Part shown: piece by piece, positions 12,010 through 64,000 of the stretch
Position numbering within the stretch: position 1 is the stretch's first letter
How the letters are laid out: every line of letters begins with the position of its first letter
NCBI GenBank assembly: GCA_030141605.1
Contig: JAQGDQ010000008.1
Coordinates: 1,166,501-1,230,500 of the forward strand
DNA: 64,000 nt
Direction of reading: 5' to 3'
From: Tubiluchus corallicola
Taxonomy: Eukaryota > Priapulida > Priapulimorpha > Priapulimorphida > Tubiluchidae
Translations under genes and position numbers: made by a program
The notes under the pieces: model-generated
The model's database searches: none
Told to the model about the DNA's origin: nothing
What the model saw: the letters and a program-made list of their open reading frames with translations, nothing else

Positions 12010-12310
12010 TTGTCAAATACATTGTTCGCATGTAGTATTTAAATTTTTTTTGCGGCTATGGACAGAGATGAAATTGTTGATATATCTTGTGGAAGAGAGT
12101 TCCACAATTTAGTGCCTGTAAGCTGTATGTTGTAATGTTTTTAATCCACGCGATGTGCTAAATCTAGGTTGGTAGTAGCGGACCCCTTGTAGCAGACCTT
12201 GTGCTGCATGTGTGGATGTTTTGAATCTTTGTGAAAGATGCAAATTACACAATATTAAGCATAACCAACCGCATAAAGCACTCTCATTTCCGATGATTCG
12301 CCCATTCACA
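12010..12310 (-). mobile_element. LINE (non-LTR retrotransposon) ORF2 C-terminal remnant
   Basis: Read on the minus strand in shifting frames, this encodes the usual end of a LINE reverse-transcriptase protein: an ATTNLDLAHR-like block, then GTKLWNSLPQDISTISSLSI. Stops and frameshifts show that it is dead. Confidence 0.6.
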
Positions 12311-12569
12311 ACTTTACTGCAATCAACTCAAGCCAACATGGGAAACCTTGAAAATCTAATTTGACCAGGCTTACTTTGAGTAAATTTTGCCTAACTAAGG
12401 CACATACTTTCTCGGATAGTGGTGTTGGGCGCCGAGTAACCCATTAGCCGAAAAAGGGCAATTGGCGTAGATGGGCTAGCCCAAGTAGGACGCGTCGTAC
12501 ATGGGCTGCCCAAGTAGGACACTAGAGACAGGTCACAAATTGAGTCGTTAACCGTACTGGCAGCACCCG

Positions 12570-13754
12570 TCAGTGGCGTCGTGCTATAGGGGCCCGGGAG
12601 GGGGGGGGGGCTGGGTCCCCCAATTGTTTACAAAATGTCAAAAATTTTAAGGGTTTCGGCGGCTTGTAATGAGACTAATAAGGTATAAAATTAATTTTGA
12701 GGAACGGTGAAATCTCCCACTGTAGCACGATATGCGATTATATATAAACATAAGTATGATTATTGATTGAATCTAATGTCTAGATGGAGAAAGTCACTAC
12801 TCTTTGCACCTTCTACATGGCTGATCTCGATGAAGAAACCCTCGAGTTGGAGTACCGCTTGTTCACTCATGCTGTCGCTGGAGACTCTGTTCCTGAACAT
12901 GTCAACACAACTGCATTCACTCAGTATACTGTTATATAACTTCTTCTGGACTGGACAAACTTTACCCAAAGATCTCCATCGCATACCAGTTGATTCTGAC
13001 TCTGCCCGTTACGTCTTGCTCTTGTAAGAGATCCTTTTCTGCTCTTAAATTTGTCAAGAATGCTCTCCGCAGTACAATGAGTCAGTCACGACTGAGTGAC
13101 CTGATGGTCCATGCAGTCGAGGCTGAGAGAACAAAGAATATGGACTTGAAGTCTGTGGTTGAGCTCTTCTGGAGTGATATTCTGCGTCGTTAGTACAAAT
13201 TTTTAGTGCATTAATTCATATCTGTTGCTGTATGTCGCTTTTTACGCTTTAACCTCTTTGTTTTATCTTGGTGTAAACTGTAATACCAGTCATTGCTTTT
13301 TTTCTATACCCCTATAGTCATCCTGTAATGTATTCATGTTATGTTGTTGGCTTTGACTGTGTTGCTGAATCATTTAAAAATAACGTTTGTTGTTTGTTCA
13401 ATATCTTCATCTTGCCTTGGAATAAAAAGTTTAGTAATTGTTCGTAGAGTTCGTTTAGTAAAATATTAAATTAAAGGTACATATGTTTTGGTAGTCCTCT
13501 TTTCATCGAATCTTTGGATTCCTGACAGCTAATAAATACTTAATTAAATTTTAATTTTAAATTAATTTTTAATTTTAATTAAAAATCTGTAGCTACAGCT
13601 TTAAGTTAAATGCCAGTTAGGAATAAATAAATCGTTTTTCTTGCACGCAAAATACTGGTGTGGGAATTCAAAATTATACGTTTTTTAAACAGTTAAGTTC
13701 TGCCATTATATACAGCCGGGGCCCCCCTAATTTTTTTGGTGCACGACGCCCCTG
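12570..13754 (+). mobile_element. Decayed hAT transposon with 8-bp target duplication
   Basis: The ends read CAGTGGCGTCGTGC (left) and, inverted, CAGGGGCGTCGTGC (right), typical of hAT elements. The flanks are gcacccgt (12562-12569) and gtacccgt (13755-13762), an 8-bp target duplication with one mismatch. It lies inside the GGGCGCCGAGTAA-ended element and so inserted later. Only the C-terminal part of a transposase remains. Confidence 0.75.
12767..13193 (+). pseudogene. hAT transposase fragment, C-terminal dimerisation region
   Basis: Two overlapping frames (12767-13027 and 12990-13193) are fragments of one transposase tail. The second carries the hAT dimerisation signature (TLPVTSCSCKRSFSALKFVK, then LRSTMSQSRLSDL). 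The catalytic N-terminal two thirds are missing and the remaining frame is broken, so the copy cannot encode an active enzyme. Confidence 0.75.
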
Positions 13755-13791
13755 GTACCCGTTGTCCTTGTTTATTTAATAATAATAATTG

Positions 13792-13911
13792 AAAACGTCA
13801 AAAACATTGAATGATTTATTATACATCTGGTAAAACGTCAAAAACATTGAATGATTTATTATACATCTGGTAAAACGTCAAAAACATTGAATGATTTATT
13901 ATACATCTGGT
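13792..13911. repeat. Tandem repeat, 40 bp x 3, identical copies
   Basis: Three exact copies of a 40-bp unit beginning aaaacgtcaaaaacattgaa, followed by the first few bases of a fourth. It lies just right of the hAT target duplication. Confidence 0.9.
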
Positions 13912-14507
13912 AAAATAAAAGAATCTTATTTTGAGTTAGTAAAATGGCCAATATTAAATTTGGCTTCAATATTAATGTTTTTGAAGTGAGATAAGCCCAC
14001 TTCTTGGGCGATTCCAACATTTGCTTAAGGTATATCATTTTTATTTTTCACACTTCACAGACAGGTAATCCGTTTCACTACCTCTTGGACAAATAATTGT
14101 TTTCTACTAAGTAAACGGGCTAGCGAGCTATGTGCCCTATATAGTTTCTCTCTTTAAAGCATTAGATACTTCGTTTAATGTCATGATGATGTTAATGGGA
14201 GCTGATAATAATAATGAAATTATTGCAAAAAATGCATTGTAAATTGTCAAGGAGTATCCATCATCATTATAAAGTCATTGTTTTCTAAAACAAATTTAGT
14301 TTTACGTTTCATTATGTCATAATTCTCGACAGAAATTGCCAGTGTCCTACTTGGGCTGCCCATGTACGACACTGCTTTTCCGCAAATTTAGCACATACGT
14401 TTTACCGGAAGTGTCCTACTTTGGGTAGTGGATTACTCGGCGCCCTACAAGTGGAGTGGGAATGGCAGACGAATATTGATTTTTTTTTATTTTACTGAAG
14501 ATTCATA

Positions 14508-14669
14508 ATGGCAAACATAGCTAATGACAGTCATGAAAATCAATATCAACAGACTGAACTGCAAGAAAAATGCAGAAAATCCATTCAAGTTATTGCTCAT
14601 TCAGTTGGAAAAATTCTCACTTTGAGCACAAATGTGGAATTTCGGGAAACTTGTTTCGAAGACTTGAAG
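14508..14669 (+). CDS. Exon 1 of an unrecognised four-exon gene
   Basis: ATG at 14508, 54 codons (MANIANDSHENQYQQTELQE...), ending at AAG/GTTAAA, a weak but usable donor in phase 0. Joined to the next three exons it gives a 158-residue, mostly helical-looking polar protein with no signal peptide or membrane segment. I recognise no family. Confidence 0.55.
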
Positions 14670-15108
14670 GTTAAAACACATTTAGTTATAAAAGCAATGT
14701 AAATATTTTGAATAATGACAACACTTGTCCAGTGTGTGTGAAATTTATTTTTTGTCCTTAATATTTTGCAATGCATAAAAATGATGGCAACAAGTTTTTT
14801 CGATCAGTTTGAAATGAAGCTGAAAATTGCCAATTTTCTTGTGACATTCTTAACATAGGTGCTTTCCATAACGGTGAGCATGTTGTGGGGTTGGTGACTG
14901 GTCGTATTCAAAGCATTTATCTGAACATAAATAGTAGAGGATTCATTGAGCTCATTGAAAGGTAGTTCAAAAAGTGGCCCAGGCTCTAGTAGTAATACCT
15001 TACTAGTGCATTAATATAGGAGACCTCTAGTGCATAAATATTTGTCTAGTACATTTTTGAAACGGCTGATCATTTATTTTTTATTTTACTAGTGTAGTAT
15101 TTTTACAG

Positions 15109-15207
15109 GTAAATTCTTCTAGAGAGGCAACTGCTCACATCACCAAACTGCTATGGACAACAGTAAAGGGAGCTTTAGGAGTTGTCCCACCACCTGAAGT
15201 TGTCTCC
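15109..15207 (+). CDS. Exon 2 of the unrecognised four-exon gene
   Basis: The acceptor TATTTTTACAG precedes 15109 and the donor GTGAGT follows 15207. It has 33 codons in phase 0 (HITKLLWTTVKGALGVVPPP). The ORF is too short to stand alone, but its clean splice sites and matching phase support it. Confidence 0.55.
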
Positions 15208-15419
15208 GTGAGTTTTCCAATATTGCTTTTTTGTTTCCAACTTGCTTTGAGGGACAACTTTATATTGTGCCTCTAATAGCCAGTATTAATAATAATCAAT
15301 AAGTTCGGATTATGATGGAAATTTATAACCAAAATTATTAACTGAACATTATTAAGATAGGTAAATATTTAGGTATTTCGTACAGTACTGATTGTTTGCT
15401 TTGGGAATTATCATCACAG

Positions 15420-15554
15420 GAAATTGTGTCAAAAGAAGCAACACATTCAGCTAGTGAGCCAAGAAGTGAAGAGCTAGTTAACCAAGACGAAGAGAAACCA
15501 CCTAATGATAACACAAGCCAAGCAAGAGTGGAATATTTGAATTTTAAAACTCAG
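15420..15554 (+). CDS. Exon 3 of the unrecognised four-exon gene
   Basis: The acceptor ATCACAG precedes 15420 and the donor CAG/GTAGCA follows 15554. It has 45 codons in phase 0, rich in Glu, Ser, Asn and Pro (SEPRSEELVNQDEEKPPNDN), and is probably a disordered linker. Confidence 0.55.
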
Positions 15555-15645
15555 GTAGCAGTTAAAAACATAGTATTGAAATTATTTGCATTTTGTAAAA
15601 TTTAAAATTAAAAAAATATTCAGTTTGCTTTATTTTCCTGGATAG

Positions 15646-15726
15646 CAACTGACAGAAAGTAAAGGAAAATCTGCCGAGCTGGACCCAAAGACGTTTCTAA
15701 CCGAGTGGACACAAGATCGAAGATAA
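15646..15726 (+). CDS. Exon 4 (terminal) of the unrecognised four-exon gene
   Basis: The acceptor CCTGGATAG precedes 15646. It has 26 codons plus TAA, ending LDPKTFLTEWTQDRR. Total product 158 residues. An AATAAA follows at 15949. The gene converges on the 3' end of twitchin. Confidence 0.55.
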   Translation, partial: QLTESKGKSAELDPKTFLTEWTQDRR

Positions 15727-15948
15727 GACACTGTCAGCCGATTTTGAAAGCGAATTTTCTCAGTTTTGTTTGTTTGTTAAACAAGCAAATAGTTTAATTA
15801 ATGTACTCAGTTGTTTTGAATCTCTAAGCTATACTTAGTTTACTAAATACAGAAAATGTTGCTGATAACAGTTTTCTTGTCACTTTGATATTAAAAATGG
15901 CAAGTTACTTTTATATTTCAGGTGCTCATCTCAGCGGCTGACTGTATC

Positions 15949-15954
15949 AATAAA
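15949..15954 (+). promoter_or_regulatory. Poly(A) signal AATAAA of the four-exon gene
   Basis: Canonical AATAAA about 220 bases after the stop codon on the plus strand. Confidence 0.45.
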
Positions 15955-17375
15955 TGTATTACTAAGTTGTGAAAACGAACTAAATTTTTAACTTGTTTAG
16001 CAATAATAAGGTTTAAACAAACAAAAAAATACAAGACAGTCTTTAATTTGTATATTGTACAATCAACAGCATAATTTATTAGCAGCACATTAAATAGCTA
16101 TAACATTTGCATGATTCCCCATAAGTTTCCAAAAGATAAATAATAGTAATAATATACACATATAAAATAATTAATATCGATATATATTTATATCTCAAAT
16201 TGTATCAGTGTCAAAGTCATACAGAAAAAAGGTATACTGTGGTGCGGACTAGACTTTGATATCATTTCGTAAAGTATTTACAATTTTAATTCAAGCACTT
16301 GGGTGTAACATGATTGAACGCTTAGCTACAGTTATTTGGCTTTAATTTTTTGTAAATTACTCAAGCTGATAAATACAGAAACAATCCCAAAATAAAAGGG
16401 CAAATAAACCATAGTAAGGCACCTGCAAAAAAGCAGGTACCATGTTTCCACTTGTGATGTTAGAACAAATCTGCTTGGCACAAATACAAATCTGCTTGGC
16501 ACAAGTCAGCAAGATTAATACCTGCCATGTGATGACTAGATTTTAATAATAATCATTAAAAAACAATAACAACTAATTTGTTGACTAAAGTTCCACTGAG
16601 AAGGTACCAGGGGGTTATATAACAGACTTAAAAAAAGAAAAACAAAAACAGTCACTTTATATGAGCAAACTATCTGTAGCACCTATAGTCTGGCGGTGGT
16701 ATATTAACCAATGACCAACGACCAATATTCTCTAAAAAACGAGTTACACCCATCAGTTTACGACTTACACTACTCTAACAAGTGTAAACTTGTTTTGGTG
16801 GAAATTTCGTCAAAAGAAAGCAACAATGAAACTAACATATGACTGCGTCGAGACAATGTGCATCTTATAAAATTTAAGACAACAAACGAAAAGCCTGGAC
16901 TAATAAAAAACGGGTAAAATCATCAACGAGCAGTCAAAAAAAGAGAAGAATGAAACGAAGCATTACTAATCAGCTATACTACCATCAATAGAAGCTATTA
17001 AGCAATTCACCCCAGTTAATATCTCATCTTACTCACACTAGCCCTAGTATTGTCAGTTGGTGGTTAAATACATGTGAGTAAAACCAAGATTTAAAAGCAG
17101 GGAATTTCAAAACACTAACAGTAACAAGGAATTTCAAAACACTAACAGTAATGTAATACTTGACAGAGAGCAGGGCTTGTTACTAAGAACAAATGAATGG
17201 ATTGTTTACACAACACACAGAGCAACCTTGCAAGTTTTCATCTAGTTAAGAAGCTGTGAAACAGCAGGGGCACCTCGGTCTCGAAATATTGTGAGATGTT
17301 TGTAACAGCGGCAATTGAAAACAGAAGCAGGTGACGTCCAAGTTCCAACAACGCTCGTTACTTTATGCTTTCGTA
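15955..17375. other. Region between convergent genes; probable twitchin 3' UTR
   Basis: AT-rich with no coding frame. Two short direct duplications occur (near 16475-16505 and 17100-17150). Part of this is likely to be the 3' UTR of the minus-strand twitchin gene. Confidence 0.4.

Positions 17376-64000
<46,625 letters not shown>

Larger units (their letters stand above)
12427..14446. mobile_element. DNA-transposon-like element with nested terminal and sub-terminal inverted repeats
   Basis: The outer ends share GGGCGCCGAGTAA in inverted orientation (12427-12440 and about 14433-14446). A second pair of inverted repeats lies at 12494-12523 and 14341-14370 and matches at 29 of 30 positions. The left block also has two tandem versions of a gtagatgggc...gcccaagtaggac unit. 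No transposase of its own is visible. The interior is interrupted by the hAT insertion and a 40-bp tandem repeat. Probably a non-autonomous element. I found no clear target duplication. Confidence 0.55.

Overview
This window is AT-rich invertebrate animal DNA. It has multi-exon genes with GT-AG introns, several classes of transposable element, tRNA-like SINE remnants and many microsatellites. The species cannot be named from the sequence. The dominant gene, a twitchin-type giant muscle kinase, fits an invertebrate metazoan.

Layout. 1-3484: no supportable gene, with a degenerate tandem repeat near 0.8-1.0 kb. 3485-5215 (minus): a small two-coding-exon gene for a probable signal-peptide or membrane protein, with candidate 5' UTR exons. 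7604-11404 (minus): an intact, intronless STK11IP (LKB1-interacting protein 1) reading frame of 1266 aa. 12.0-14.45 kb: a transposon cluster made of a LINE 3' remnant and a decayed hAT element nested inside a second element with long inverted ends. 14508-15726 (plus): a four-exon gene for an unrecognised 158-aa protein in which every splice is phase 0. 17.4-64 kb (minus): the 3' half of a twitchin gene. Its 5' end lies beyond the right edge of the window.

Twitchin reads from high to low coordinates. In this window the order is Ig-Fn-Fn-Ig-Fn-Fn-Ig-Fn-Fn-Fn-Ig-Fn-Fn-Ig-Fn-Fn-Fn-Ig-Ig-Fn-Fn-Ig-Ig-Fn, then a linker, a Ser/Thr kinase split over five exons, an autoregulatory tail and three Ig domains. 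About fifty exons were placed by eye from domain content and splice signals. Most Ig and Fn modules are split across two exons. The introns hold a 49-bp minisatellite (13 copies), a 5'-truncated LINE with an (ATA)n tail, SINE remnants and the retroelement described next.

The most unusual object is a 4.86-kb Ty3/gypsy-type LTR retroelement (20917-25774) in the intron before the last Ig domain. Its gag-protease frame lies on the plus strand and its RT-RNaseH-integrase frame on the minus strand. The two frames diverge from a central primer-binding site. Both outer ends are the same (U5) LTR end in inverted orientation, and a 5-bp target duplication flanks the whole. Both frames are open. It looks like an inside-out cDNA that integrated as one unit, or possibly an ambisense lineage.
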